DNA of 52,983 bases from an uncultured Porphyromonadaceae bacterium (GTDB taxonomy: Bacteria; Bacteroidota; Bacteroidia; Bacteroidales; Muribaculaceae), in NCBI GenBank assembly GCA_900550645.1, contig URTA01000010.1, forward strand, positions 1 through 52,983, read 5' to 3'. This document shows, piece after piece, positions 1 through 7,748 of the stretch (within the stretch, counting starts at the first letter, position 1; the number at the start of each line of letters is the position of its first letter). The translations under genes were made by a program, and so were the position numbers. Under the pieces are notes generated by a model. It had not been told where the DNA came from. It saw only the letters and a program-made list of their open reading frames with translations, and did no database searches.

Positions 1-1
1 C

Positions 2-520
2 GGCTTCGTCGGCGAATCGAGCCGCACCGAGGTTACCGAGACTTTCCTCATCGCGCCGCAGGAATCCGTCGAGATGACCTGCTTCGAGCTGCCGCAGGGC
101 AGCAAGGTCGCCGGGGAAACGGTCTCGCCGGGAGGCTACTGGAAGATTACAAACCGCTACAACAAGGAGATGCCGCCGGTGGTGGCTATGGGAATGGTGA
201 CCTACTCCACGGCTTCCCCGGGCGCAACGATACAGGGAACTTCAATCGCCGGGTCGAGCGGATTTGCCGTGAGCCGCAGCAGCACCGCTGCCAGCGACGG
301 CACTTACACGGTGACGCTCCCCTCGTTCTTCTCCTCGGCGAAGAACTTGCTCATAATGGCGACCGGGGTCGGCTCTTGCCAAGGGCAGTCTTCGCCGGTA
401 AAGGCGACCGTGATTTCACAGAACGGAAACAAGTTCACCGTCAGGACATCCGACGACGAGTCCGACAACGCCGGCAGCTTCAATTTCGTGATTTACTCCT
501 TCAGGGGCTTCAACATCTAA
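2..520 (+). CDS. Phage structural/tail-type protein, C-terminal part (5' truncated)
   Basis: The reading frame is open from the window edge, so this is the C-terminal end of a longer protein; the first ATG at 74 is internal. About 172 residues are visible. They are rich in Thr, Ser, Gly and Val with short predicted beta strands, as in phage tail, fibre or head-decoration proteins, and no catalytic motif is seen. The assignment rests mainly on context: it directly precedes a membrane-anchored coiled-coil protein, an endolysin and another membrane-anchored late protein, the usual end of a late operon in Bacteroidales prophages. I do not recognise the family. Confidence 0.6.
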   Translation, partial: GFVGESSRTEVTETFLIAPQESVEMTCFELPQGSKVAGETVSPGGYWKITNRYNKEMPPVVAMGMVTYSTASPGATIQGTSIAGSSGFAVSRSSTAASDGTYTVTLPSFFSSAKNLLIMATGVGSCQGQSSPVKATVISQNGNKFTVRTSDDESDNAGSFNFVIYSFRGFNI

Positions 521-524
521 CAGC

Positions 525-1007
525 ATGATTATGGACATAGAGATACTAAACATCGGATGCACGCTCCTCGGCACCGTGCTGGGGGCGTGCGGAACACACC
601 TGTTCAAGTCGGGGCGGCGAAAGGCGGCGGCAGAAGCTGACCGCGCAATCATCGACAACTACGAGGCGCGGCTCGAAGACCTCCACAAGGTCATCGACCT
701 CAACAACGACAACGAGATACGCCACGCTAAAAGGGTGGTCGAGCTCAACAAGGCGCTGGACGACAAGACCGCGCTGATACGCGACCTCAACGCTCGCATA
801 TTCGACACGCAGCAGCAGAACGCCGAGACGCTCAAGGAGAACACCGAACTGAAACTCCAGCTCGCCCGAGAGAAGTGCGGCATATACGACTGCGTAAGCC
901 GGCAGCCGCCAACGGAGGACACGCGCCGCGCCATAGCAGCAGCAAAGACGCGCAAGGAACGTGTAAAGGAAACGCCGAAACCTTTGCACGACAAGGAGGA
1001 CATGTAA
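525..1007 (+). CDS. Membrane-anchored coiled-coil protein of the prophage lysis region (holin/spanin-like)
   Basis: 160 residues. One hydrophobic segment lies near the N-terminus (about residues 8-25, Gly/Leu/Cys-rich), followed by a long charged alpha-helical, coiled-coil region (about 35-120) and a basic tail. It begins 4 nt after the preceding gene and sits just upstream of the endolysin, the usual place of holins and i-spanin-like proteins. A second ATG at 531 is an equally possible start. Role in lysis is inferred from topology and position; no homologous family is recognised with certainty. Confidence 0.6.
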   Translation: MIMDIEILNIGCTLLGTVLGACGTHLFKSGRRKAAAEADRAIIDNYEARLEDLHKVIDLNNDNEIRHAKRVVELNKALDDKTALIRDLNARIFDTQQQNAETLKENTELKLQLAREKCGIYDCVSRQPPTEDTRRAIAAAKTRKERVKETPKPLHDKEDM

Positions 1008-1065
1008 AGAAACTTTGTGTAATTGACGTGTTCGGGAAGTCCGAACAACTGAAAGGATAAAAGCA

Positions 1066-1575
1066 ATGGCAGACGCAAACAAACTCAAACCGATTATCCT
1101 GCGCTGGGAAGGCGGCTTCGCAAACCTCCCCGCAGACAAAGGAGGCCCGACAAACAAGGGCGTGACGATAGGCACTTTCCGCCAGTTCTTCGGACAGGGC
1201 GCAACCGTCGAGCAGCTGAAGCGGATGACTGGCCAGCAGTGGATGACTGTCTTCCGACGCGGCTTCTGGGACAAGTTCCACGCCGACGAGATACGCAGCC
1301 AGTCCGTGGCGAACATCTGCGTGGACTGGGCGTGGAACTCCGGCACGAAGACCGCGATACGCAAGGTGCAGACGCTGCTGGGCGTGACGGCAGACGGCAT
1401 CGTCGGGGCAAAGACACTCGCCGCAATAAACGCCGCAGACCCGCAGCAGCTGTTCGAGCGCGTCAAGGCGGCACGGCTCGCATTTGTTGAAGGTATCGTG
1501 AACCGCAATCCTTCGCAACGCAAGTTCCTGAACGGCTGGAAGAACCGCATAAATTCATTCAAATTCGCCGAATAA
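1066..1575 (+). CDS. Phage endolysin, GH108-type N-acetylmuramidase
   Basis: 169 residues, the usual size of glycoside hydrolase family 108 lysozymes. The N-terminus contains the signature around the catalytic acid, RWEGGF with Glu15, followed by a KGGPTNKGVT segment typical of the family. The C-terminal half carries the peptidoglycan-binding-like stretch with GVTADGIVGAKT (about residues 110-121), as in GH108 proteins. It would cleave the glycan backbone of peptidoglycan for host lysis. There is no signal peptide, so export would depend on a holin, possibly the protein encoded just upstream. Reaction assignment is from family knowledge. Confidence 0.88.
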   Translation: MADANKLKPIILRWEGGFANLPADKGGPTNKGVTIGTFRQFFGQGATVEQLKRMTGQQWMTVFRRGFWDKFHADEIRSQSVANICVDWAWNSGTKTAIRKVQTLLGVTADGIVGAKTLAAINAADPQQLFERVKAARLAFVEGIVNRNPSQRKFLNGWKNRINSFKFAE

Positions 1576-1618
1576 GTAGAAACAATACTGCTTATTTTGC
1601 TCTATCAGTCTAAATAGA

Positions 1619-2140
1619 ATGAAGAAAGACACGCTAATCTGCTTAGGCATTATACTGATGATGTTGGTTGCAGGCTTTCTGATTGGGAGGAATACTGGCA
1701 AACGAATCGTAGGCCATCAGCTTCCAATAAGCACTGAAGCCAAGACAGACACCGTTGTTGTCTGCGATACGATAAAGGACATCCTTCCAGTGCCGTATAT
1801 CGTCAGGGAAGTGCGGAAAGACACGGTTCTCCTTCCAGTAGTCAAGGTCGCAAACGACTCGACATCAACTGACAGCGTGGCTGTATCCCTGCCGATTGTG
1901 CAGAACGAATATACGCACAACACTTATCACGCTTGGGTGTCAGGCGGATACTTCGCCTCGCTCGACAGCATCAAGGTATTCCCCGAAAAGACATTCATCA
2001 CCAAGACAATCACCAATACCGTCACAGAAAAGCAGAACAAACGCTGGGGTATCAGCCTTCAAGCCGGATATGGCTACAACGGAAAGAACTTCGCGCCATA
2101 TATCGGCGTAGGCTTGAGCTATTCAATAGTATGCTGGTGA
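1619..2140 (+). CDS. Membrane-anchored late prophage protein (DUF6808-like)
   Basis: 173 residues with a single N-terminal transmembrane helix (about residues 6-23, ending in GRNTGKR) and a polar extracytoplasmic domain rich in Thr, Val and Asp. The C-terminal third (WGISLQAGYGYNG, then an aromatic/Gly-rich end) resembles an outer-membrane beta strand pattern. Proteins of this design commonly follow the endolysin in Bacteroidales prophages and are annotated as DUF6808 or hypothetical. Possibly part of the lysis or spanin function; this is inference from position. Confidence 0.6.
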   Translation: MKKDTLICLGIILMMLVAGFLIGRNTGKRIVGHQLPISTEAKTDTVVVCDTIKDILPVPYIVREVRKDTVLLPVVKVANDSTSTDSVAVSLPIVQNEYTHNTYHAWVSGGYFASLDSIKVFPEKTFITKTITNTVTEKQNKRWGISLQAGYGYNGKNFAPYIGVGLSYSIVCW

Positions 2141-2187
2141 ATACAACCCTATGCACAACATTCATTTGAATAAAAATCTGTAATTAC

Positions 2188-2219
2188 ATTGCGTGTCTGA
2201 GATAATGTTCGTACTTTTG
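2188..2219 (+). promoter_or_regulatory. Bacteroidetes promoter of the two-gene moron
   Basis: ATTG (2188-2191), 20 bp, TACTTTTG (2212-2219), fitting the TTTG/TAnnTTTG consensus. The predicted start of transcription is about 2225, giving a very short leader before the ATG at 2233. An independent promoter fits expression from the lysogen. Confidence 0.55.
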
Positions 2220-2232
2220 CATAAATGGAAAG

Positions 2233-3183
2233 ATGAACATGACTCAAACACCAACTAAATCACTGTTTCTAAGAGCCTTTAGGATTGAGAATACAAGCCT
2301 GACTGAGTACGACTCGGGCATACTCAAATTCTTACAGACGGTATTAACGCCAAATTCAACCGCTTCACAAAGAAGCATGGTTCTTAATGCAGCAAATCCG
2401 AACATAGACTTGTTGGCTAATTTTTCATGGTCTAAAAACGGCTCATATATGTTTGGAATGATGCTTCGTATCATTCCAGCTGATAATGGCGGCGTTATAG
2501 ACAAAGATCTATTTAATAAGCAAACCATATCAATGGCTGATGTAAGCACAGGAAATCCAGATCAAAGCCAGTACAAAGACCATTTCTATTTCGCCATAAA
2601 CAATGATTATCTCGTCACCAATTTGCCTGGAAACTTAACAATATACCGGCTACAACACTACATTAATTGGTTGCTAGAAAGTGAACGAAAAGACAAACTA
2701 TTTCAATTCACTGAACTGACTAAGCTCCCCAAAGGGGTGTCGCTTTCGCAAATTAAGAGTATTCAACTTGTAGGCAGCAATGAACCATCTCTTTTCAATG
2801 AAAAGCCTACGATCTTCCCTGTACTACGAAATCTTACCAATGACGTATTGGGGCTGTTAGTTGGCAATGACACTTGTAGTCTCGAACAATTACACCGTAA
2901 CCAACTAGTGGAAGCTCAGTTACTGATAAAATTCAAAAAACCAACCAAGAAGGTTACAGATGAAGATTACAATCGAGCCATGAGTGCTGTTGTAACAAAT
3001 GTCCCTATTGACCAGAACATTGTTATTCACACGAAAGATGGGAACAAATATACAGGCAAAGCTGTTAGAGTGAAAAAATTCGTCACAGTCGATTGCATTG
3101 ACGCCAACCGCATTGTTGAGGAGCAGCTCAAACAAGAAATGGAGTTGTTCTTGAGCGAAATAAAAACACAGCAAAATGGCTAA
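2233..3183 (+). CDS. RexA-like putative sensor protein of a two-gene prophage exclusion module
   Basis: 316 residues, soluble, no signal peptide or transmembrane helix. No firm family match is recognised. The middle (about residues 75-150) alternates hydrophobic strands and polar loops; the C-terminal third has two strands around IHTKDGNKYTGKAV then a charged helix. Length, soluble character and partnership with a small four-helix membrane protein match lambda RexA (about 279 aa) with RexB (144 aa), and more loosely KwaB with KwaA of Kiwa. The last 8 bp overlap the next gene, implying translational coupling. Base composition is much more AT-rich than the phage genes before it, as expected of a moron. 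Function as phage exclusion is inference; ATG 2239 is an alternative start. Confidence 0.6.
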   Translation: MNMTQTPTKSLFLRAFRIENTSLTEYDSGILKFLQTVLTPNSTASQRSMVLNAANPNIDLLANFSWSKNGSYMFGMMLRIIPADNGGVIDKDLFNKQTISMADVSTGNPDQSQYKDHFYFAINNDYLVTNLPGNLTIYRLQHYINWLLESERKDKLFQFTELTKLPKGVSLSQIKSIQLVGSNEPSLFNEKPTIFPVLRNLTNDVLGLLVGNDTCSLEQLHRNQLVEAQLLIKFKKPTKKVTDEDYNRAMSAVVTNVPIDQNIVIHTKDGNKYTGKAVRVKKFVTVDCIDANRIVEEQLKQEMELFLSEIKTQQNG

Positions 3184-3640
3184 TTTGGCAATACGCATAT
3201 TTATCGCGGCAGTGATAGCGTCGCTATTATCTTCGTTTGGCATTACTGGAAATCCAGCAATGCTCCAAACCGTCTTTGCAGTGCTTGGTATCCTGTTTTC
3301 TATTTCCATGAGTTTGCTGGTATCATTCAACCTGTCTAAGGTCCTGAATGAAAAAATACGACAAGTTCTTAGAAGATCAATTACCAAAACCCGAAACGCA
3401 ATGTCGCTGGACTTTTTTGCCGCAACGTGCATAACCGGCATTGCATTAGTCTGGGATAACGAGCATACTCGCTTTATTATTACGGATTGGCTTACCTTTG
3501 ATATCGTGTTTTTCGCAGTCTTGGCAGTAGTCCTTTCCCTGGTATACGAGATATACAATTTCAAAGCACTGCACAAGCTACACACTGACATAGAAGAAGC
3601 AATCATCAAAGAGGAGACCAACCGTAGTAATCGAGGATAA
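3176..3640 (+). CDS. RexB-like small membrane protein, four predicted transmembrane helices
   Basis: 154 residues. Predicted transmembrane helices at about residues 4-24, 28-50, 78-95 and 107-127, a basic loop between helices 2 and 3 (KVLNEKIRQVLRRS) and a charged cytoplasmic tail ending in EEAIIKEETNRSNRG. Size and four-helix topology match RexB of phage lambda and the KwaA type of membrane partner. The start lies inside the upstream gene (8-bp overlap). Predicted role: membrane effector (channel or depolarising protein) triggered by the upstream protein; this is inference from architecture and prophage location, not from a recognised family. Confidence 0.6.
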   Translation: MANLAIRIFIAAVIASLLSSFGITGNPAMLQTVFAVLGILFSISMSLLVSFNLSKVLNEKIRQVLRRSITKTRNAMSLDFFAATCITGIALVWDNEHTRFIITDWLTFDIVFFAVLAVVLSLVYEIYNFKALHKLHTDIEEAIIKEETNRSNRG

Positions 3641-3722
3641 TTTCCCACCAGAAAAATTTGTACTGAAACAGCAAACCCATCGCTTGCTGTTGGCTATTCT
3701 TCATAAACCAACAACAGCGACT

Positions 3723-4043
3723 ATGAAACTATTCATCAAGGACAGAATCTACTTTCCGCAGCTGCTGCCGAAAGAGAACACCTACATGGACTTCAACATC
3801 AAGAAATCAATACTGGCGAAGGTAGCCCTCACGCCGGACGATGCCGACAAATACAAGATAAAGGAAGACCCGCAGAAGAAGCAGGTCGAATGGGACTCCA
3901 AGGTCGATGCTGAATGTCCTCTCGAAGTGTCGTTCACAGCTGATGAACTGGCGTATTTGCGGAGAGGTTGCGAGGTTCTTTCCGACACAGCCTTCCCGGA
4001 CGATTTCTGGGGCGTGGTCGAGAAAGTCTACGCCGAGAACTGA
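3723..4043 (+). CDS. Small acidic prophage-type protein of unknown function
   Basis: 106 residues when started at ATG 3723; the frame is open to an upstream ATG at 3684, but conservation-like content (MKLFIKDRIYFP) begins at 3723. It contains a charged linker (KIKEDPQKKQVEWD) and a helical C-terminus with FTADELAYLRRG. Similar short proteins occur in Bacteroidales prophages and phages without assigned function. It may be the last gene of the prophage. A small inverted repeat (CAGCAA/TTGCTG, about 3669-3689) lies just upstream. Confidence 0.65.
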   Translation: MKLFIKDRIYFPQLLPKENTYMDFNIKKSILAKVALTPDDADKYKIKEDPQKKQVEWDSKVDAECPLEVSFTADELAYLRRGCEVLSDTAFPDDFWGVVEKVYAEN

Positions 4044-4361
4044 GGAATTTCTGCCATGTATATATGATCTGCAAGGCCGGGACTGGACTGTCAGCTCCGG
4101 CCTTGGTTGTTTGATTCGCGAGATAACGACAAGGGAACGCAGTGTATAGATATTGCTGCGTATAGAAACAATGTCAAGCAACAAGAACACACCTACAAAA
4201 CTGCACACCCACCGCACACAAGGAGTACACTGCAATATGTGCAGTTGGATCTTCCGCTGCGTTTATAAATGCAAATCTCAGGTTAGCCAATAAACGTTGG
4301 CAGTATCCTCCAACACCCCCGCATTGCCAACAATATTTAACCATGAAATTTCCCTATTTAG

Positions 4362-4393
4362 TTTGTCTTGTCAAACTTTTATTGCTAACTTTG
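4362..4393 (+). promoter_or_regulatory. Consensus Bacteroidetes promoter with no downstream gene
   Basis: TTTG (4362-4365), exactly 20 bp, TAACTTTG (4386-4393). Transcription would start near 4400 and run towards the integrase, but no ORF with coding character follows for 360 bp. It could drive a small RNA, or be the stranded promoter of a gene displaced by insertion of the element. Confidence 0.6.
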
Positions 4394-4522
4394 CATATCA
4401 ATATCAAACTCAATCACGAGATTGCGTTTACATTGTTCATAGACGCACACAAGTCTATTTTTCTGGATTTCGCCATGTAACTAACTCAAATTTAATGCTT
4501 TGAGTAGGCAAAAAACTTATCG

Positions 4523-4532
4523 CCTTCCAAGG
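4523..4532 (+). other. Candidate left attachment core
   Basis: CCTTCCAAGG is repeated at 13366-13375 on the other side of the integrative element, outside the 35-bp arm repeats on both sides. The order core-arm-element-arm-core is what a tyrosine recombinase att layout predicts. Only 10 bp are shared, so this is tentative. Confidence 0.3.
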
Positions 4533-4630
4533 CAACTAACAGTATACCAAGCTTTTACGGCGAATTTGCATAAGCCTTACAACCAATGAGTTAAAGCGGC
4601 GGTGTAAATTCGCCGTTAAGCCTTTGTAAC

Positions 4631-4665
4631 TGCATAATCCGTTTATGTTGTTACGCGGTTGTTAT
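4631..4665 (+). repeat. 35-bp imperfect direct repeat, left copy (candidate integrase arm site)
   Basis: Begins TGCATAATC and ends CGGTTGTTAT; 30 of 35 positions match the copy at 13268-13302 in the same orientation. The two copies bracket the GC-rich element. Confidence 0.55.
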
Positions 4666-4712
4666 GAACCCCAAGGGCTGACAACGGCGTTGCACGCGGT
4701 TACCCGGTAATG

Positions 4713-4740
4713 TTTGTCCCGATTTGTTTTGCTATCTTTG
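4713..4740 (+). promoter_or_regulatory. Integrase promoter
   Basis: TTTG at 4713-4716 and TATCTTTG at 4733-4740 (16 bp apart, shorter than usual). Because this promoter overlaps the upstream ATG at 4710, it argues that translation starts at 4764. Confidence 0.5.
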
Positions 4741-4763
4741 CACAAAAGCCACAAGCCGAAGAC

Positions 4764-6203
4764 ATGAAAGCAACGCTATACATTTCCCGAGAGGCTGCCG
4801 GGGCTGTGCTGGCGCGTTTCCGCCTCACAGCCGGCAGGAACATCCAACTGTACCACACGAGCGACATACGCACAACCGCCGAGGAGCTGCGCAAGTTCAA
4901 CGCAGACGGCACGCCGCGCAAGCGCGTGGCGTACTGCCGCGAGCTGATGCGCCGCCTGCAGGAGCGTTTGCGCCTGATAGAAGACACGTTCCTCAACGCC
5001 GCGGCGGCAGGGCGCGTGCCGTCGTCAACCAAAGAGTTCAACGCGCTGATGCGTGAAGCCCTCAACCCCGATGCTGGCAAGCCGCAAGGCGTTGGGCTGC
5101 TGGAAGCGTTCCGCGACCACTGCGAGATGCCGCATTTCAGCGAGGCGCGGCGCCGGGGCTACCGCGTGACGCTGGCGATACTTGAACGGTTCTTGCTTGT
5201 CGGCGGCATGACAGGGATAGCCGCCGCCGAGTTCACCGCCGGCCATGTGGAAGCCTTTGCGGCGTTCTGCCGTGACGAGTGGCGGATTGCGAGAGACCCG
5301 AGACACGCCGATGTGTACAGAGGGTTGAAGCGATGCCCCGAGACAGAGAGGGCGCAAAACACCGTGGCGGCGAAGCTGAGGCAGCTGCAAGCGGTGTTCT
5401 CGCGGCTGGAAGAGGCTGGCGAGATAGACCGCTCGCCGTTCACTCGTATGGGCAAAGCAAGGCACGCCGCCGCTATGCGCGAAAGCTATGCCGCCCCCGA
5501 GAGCCTCACCCTTGACGAGCTGCGCACGTTGAGGCGTGCCGCGATGCCCGAGGAGCTGGAAGAGACGCGGCAGGCGTTTGCGCTGCAATGCGCCGTGGGC
5601 TGCCGTGTGGGCGATTTCGCGATGCTGTCAGAGGGAAACATCTCCGTGACGGAAAGAGGGGCGGCGTATCTGCACTACGTGCCGCGCAAGACGAGGAACG
5701 CGAGCCTTGCGGAGGTGCGCACGCCGCTGGTGCTGTATGCCGTTCAGATAATCCGGGCAACGCGGATGCGGTTCGGCATACTGCGAAACATCACCGGCAG
5801 GGACGGCTACAACGCGCGGATACGGCGAGTGCTGCGAGCGGCTGGCATAACGCGGCAGGTGGGCGTGTCCGTCGGCGGCGAGGTGAAGCGGATGCCGCTG
5901 TGTGACGTGGCCTCGTCAAAGTGGGCGCGGCGCACCTACGTCACTTTGTGCGACATGGCGGAGGCGCGGCACGCGCTGTCGGGGCTGCACGCCGAGGGTT
6001 CGGGAGCGGTGCGGCACTATTCCGCCCTCACGCTTGACGACCGCTTTGCGCTGGTGTCTGCTGCATACGGCGAGCCGCTGTACCGCGCCGATGAGGGGCT
6101 GCGCACCGTTGCCGTACTGTCAGATGAAGCCGACAGGCGGAAGCCGACACCCACAACCGCGAGCCGTTTTCCTTTGATGAGCGGAAAGGAGGTGCGCAGA
6201 TGA
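4764..6203 (+). CDS. Tyrosine-type site-specific recombinase (integrase)
   Basis: 479 residues from ATG 4764; the earlier ATG 4710 lies inside the promoter. It has a SAM-like core-binding region (about 110-250) and a C-terminal catalytic domain: Arg281 in GCRVGDF, then SSKWARRTY with Arg389, His409 and nucleophile Tyr419. The usual HxxR box reads KxxR (Lys386), a substitution worth noting. The 'SGL-H-AEGS ... HY' end resembles integrases of Bacteroides mobilizable and conjugative elements. It would integrate and excise the GC-rich element. The C-terminal tail FPLMSGKEVRR encodes the Shine-Dalgarno of the next gene, whose ATG overlaps this stop by 4 bp. Confidence 0.85.
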   Translation: MKATLYISREAAGAVLARFRLTAGRNIQLYHTSDIRTTAEELRKFNADGTPRKRVAYCRELMRRLQERLRLIEDTFLNAAAAGRVPSSTKEFNALMREALNPDAGKPQGVGLLEAFRDHCEMPHFSEARRRGYRVTLAILERFLLVGGMTGIAAAEFTAGHVEAFAAFCRDEWRIARDPRHADVYRGLKRCPETERAQNTVAAKLRQLQAVFSRLEEAGEIDRSPFTRMGKARHAAAMRESYAAPESLTLDELRTLRRAAMPEELEETRQAFALQCAVGCRVGDFAMLSEGNISVTERGAAYLHYVPRKTRNASLAEVRTPLVLYAVQIIRATRMRFGILRNITGRDGYNARIRRVLRAAGITRQVGVSVGGEVKRMPLCDVASSKWARRTYVTLCDMAEARHALSGLHAEGSGAVRHYSALTLDDRFALVSAAYGEPLYRADEGLRTVAVLSDEADRRKPTPTTASRFPLMSGKEVRR

Positions 6204-6706
6204 ACGCGCTAATGGAACTGGTGAAGTCCCTGGCGGAGATGCAGACCGCGATGCATGATGCGCAGGAGTATTATAACAGCCTTTTGCCCGACAGGGTGAA
6301 AAAGGCAGGGGCGGCGCGTTCAGGCAGGGGCGAGTACAAGAAACGAGAGCTGCGCGGGTTCGTGAGACACGGCAAGCCGTGGCGCGTTTGCGCCGTGATG
6401 AGGCGCGAGGGGACAACGCCCGAGATGCAGAAAGCTTTGAGCGTGGCGGCTGTGCACCTGGGGCTGCTGCCTGATGACGTGCCGGCGGCTGCGCTGCGCA
6501 GGCTGTTCGTTGAGGGTGTCGGCGAGGAGAAGGCGACGCGGGCGCGCAATATCGGCAGGGCGATACGCGCATATCTCGCCGAGAGTTCCGCCGATACAGA
6601 CCGCTTGCAGATGCCGAGGTGCGGCAACGTGCCTGACGCTGTTATGCGCAAGGCGTGGGACGCGCTGGCGCAGTTCGATTGCGGCGCAGGTTACGCCAAG
6701 GGCTGA
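6200..6706 (+). CDS. Unknown element protein downstream of the integrase
   Basis: 168 residues, basic, mostly alpha-helical, no recognised domain. Residues 30-60 are rich in Lys/Arg (RSGRGEYKKRELRG), suggesting possible nucleic-acid contact. Its ATG overlaps the integrase stop (ATGA) and a strong AAAGGAGGT lies 5 nt ahead, so it is translationally coupled to the integrase. Position next to the integrase suggests a recombination or regulatory accessory role (inference). Confidence 0.6.
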   Translation: MNALMELVKSLAEMQTAMHDAQEYYNSLLPDRVKKAGAARSGRGEYKKRELRGFVRHGKPWRVCAVMRREGTTPEMQKALSVAAVHLGLLPDDVPAAALRRLFVEGVGEEKATRARNIGRAIRAYLAESSADTDRLQMPRCGNVPDAVMRKAWDALAQFDCGAGYAKG

Positions 6707-6732
6707 AACGCCGATAAACGCCCGCTGGCGGC

Positions 6733-6787
6733 TTTTCCCTTGTCAGATGATAAACTATACCGCCAAGGGGCTTAAACGCCGCGAGAG
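6733..6787 (+). repeat. Dispersed element repeat, copy 1
   Basis: Runs from CCCTTGTC(A/G)GA through AACTATAC to AAACGCCGCGAGAGGG. A closely similar copy is at 12883-12934 and a shorter, diverged one at 11539-11585 inside the primase gene. Copies 1 and 2 both lie just after the stop codon of a gene. Confidence 0.55.
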
Positions 6788-6952
6788 GGCTTGTACGGGC
6801 TTTTCAGGGGGATTTCCTTTGATGAGATGATGAGGAGGAAGCGGCGGAAATGTTCAGCCGCCGCCGCGTTCACGCGCACACGCGCACGCGAGAGAGGGGC
6901 AAATGTTAATTCTGACAATGTGCAAGACAAAACAACCCAATGCCTTGCAGCT

Positions 6953-7012
6953 GTCAAGGGGCGTTCGCGTTCGTTCGGCAGAAAACCCTAGGTAAAACGT
7001 CCCGAACGAACG
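6953..7012 (+). repeat. 60-bp inverted repeat, left copy, with internal dyad
   Basis: 57 of 60 bases match the reverse complement of 10913-10972. Each copy contains 11-bp arms CGTTCGTTCGG (6968-6978) and CCGAACGAACG (7002-7012) placed almost symmetrically around a central CCTAGG (6987-6992). The design suggests a protein-binding dyad: operator, replication origin or recombination site. Confidence 0.8.
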
Positions 7013-7134
7013 GCCGAATTGCAGCAACGTTATGGCAAAGTGAAAGTTCAGGCAACGCCAGAAAGGGGCTTTTCAGCCTTTGGATTTAACGGTTGAGGAA
7101 GTTTTGTTAAACCGCCGCTGCCGCCGTGCCGGCG

Positions 7135-7154
7135 CGTATAGATTTATCTATACG
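7135..7154. promoter_or_regulatory. Perfect palindrome, candidate operator
   Basis: CGTATAGA and TCTATACG (8-bp arms) separated by TTTA, upstream of the operon beginning at 7383. TATAG recurs in the two AAAAGTATAGG motifs nearby, so one regulator may read all of them. Confidence 0.45.
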
Positions 7155-7382
7155 GCTGGCAGTGCCGAACGTTAAAGTTCTCCGGGGGTATTGGAAACGC
7201 CCCGAATTGTCCCTAACTTCGCAGTCCCTAAAAGTATAGGCGGCACGGCGTTTGCGGTGCTGTCAGAGACATACAATTTTGCCTTTGCAGGTGGCAGTAC
7301 CGGAAACGGCTGCACGGTTACCTATACGACCGAGGACACCGCACGCAAAGGCAATTTTTTTATCCCCAAAAAGTATAGGACA

Positions 7383-7748
7383 ATGACAAGTACAAGACGA
7401 GAGGGCGGCGCGGATGCCGCCGTGATGCGCGAGACGCTGCGCACGGCAGCGGAGATGCTGGCGGCATGCCGGCGCATGCTGTCGGCGACAGCGAGGGAAG
7501 CGGCGGTGTACACGCTGACGCACGCGCTGCACAGAGCGGCAGAGGGCGCGGCAAAGGCGCTGGCGCGGCGTGCCGACGGCGCGGCGAGGCGGATGGCGCA
7601 GTGCGAGAACGCGATGCGCTGGATGTGCGGCGCGCTGGATGACGATGCCGAGCCGCAGGCGTTGCAGCCGTATTCCCTTGAAGAGGGCGAGGAAGCCGAC
7701 ACCCTCAACGCCACAACCCTGACAAGCGGAAAGGAGGTGACGGCATGA
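7383..7748 (+). CDS. Small helical element protein of unknown function
   Basis: 121 residues from ATG 7383, which follows the second AAAAGTATAGG motif; the frame is open to an ATG at 7191, but 7191-7382 looks like regulatory DNA. The protein is Ala/Arg-rich, strongly helical (residues 15-85) with an acidic C-terminus and the tail TLTSGKEVTA. That tail encodes AAAGGAGGT for the next gene, whose ATG overlaps the stop (ATGA). No domain is recognised. Confidence 0.5.
   Translation: MTSTRREGGADAAVMRETLRTAAEMLAACRRMLSATAREAAVYTLTHALHRAAEGAAKALARRADGAARRMAQCENAMRWMCGALDDDAEPQALQPYSLEEGEEADTLNATTLTSGKEVTA

Larger units (their letters stand above)
4044..4722. other. Non-coding stretch between the prophage end and the integrase
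   Basis: No convincing open reading frame. It holds a consensus promoter (4362-4393) without a gene after it, an inverted repeat ACTCAAA/TTTGAGT at about 4484-4506, a candidate att core (4523-4532), a 35-bp repeat shared with 13268-13302, and the integrase promoter (4713-4740). Composition is AT-rich, unlike the element that follows. Confidence 0.6.
6707..7382. other. Regulatory/non-coding region of the element with several repeats
   Basis: No ORF here has coding character. The region contains a dispersed repeat (6733-6787), the left copy of the 60-bp inverted repeat (6953-7012), a hairpin operator candidate (7135-7154), a near-consensus TAACTTCG box (7214-7221) and two copies of an AAAAGTATAGG motif just upstream of the gene at 7383. 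It looks like the control or replication-origin region of the element. Confidence 0.5.

Noticed and set aside
546..1562. 338-codon minus-strand ORF across the lysis genes
   Set aside because: It is antisense to the coiled-coil protein and endolysin; long opposite-strand frames are expected in GC-rich coding DNA.
2233..3640. Toxin-antitoxin or canonical Kiwa pair
   Set aside because: Gene order is opposite to kwaA-kwaB and no DUF4868 signature is recognised; sizes are large for toxin-antitoxin. RexAB-like architecture fits better but is unproven.
4297..4503. 68-codon ORF next to the element
   Set aside because: It overlaps a perfect promoter and lacks coding character.
6791..6991. 66-codon ORF after the 6200 gene
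   Set aside because: It runs into the 60-bp inverted repeat and has a low-complexity Arg-rich product; repeat DNA is the better reading.
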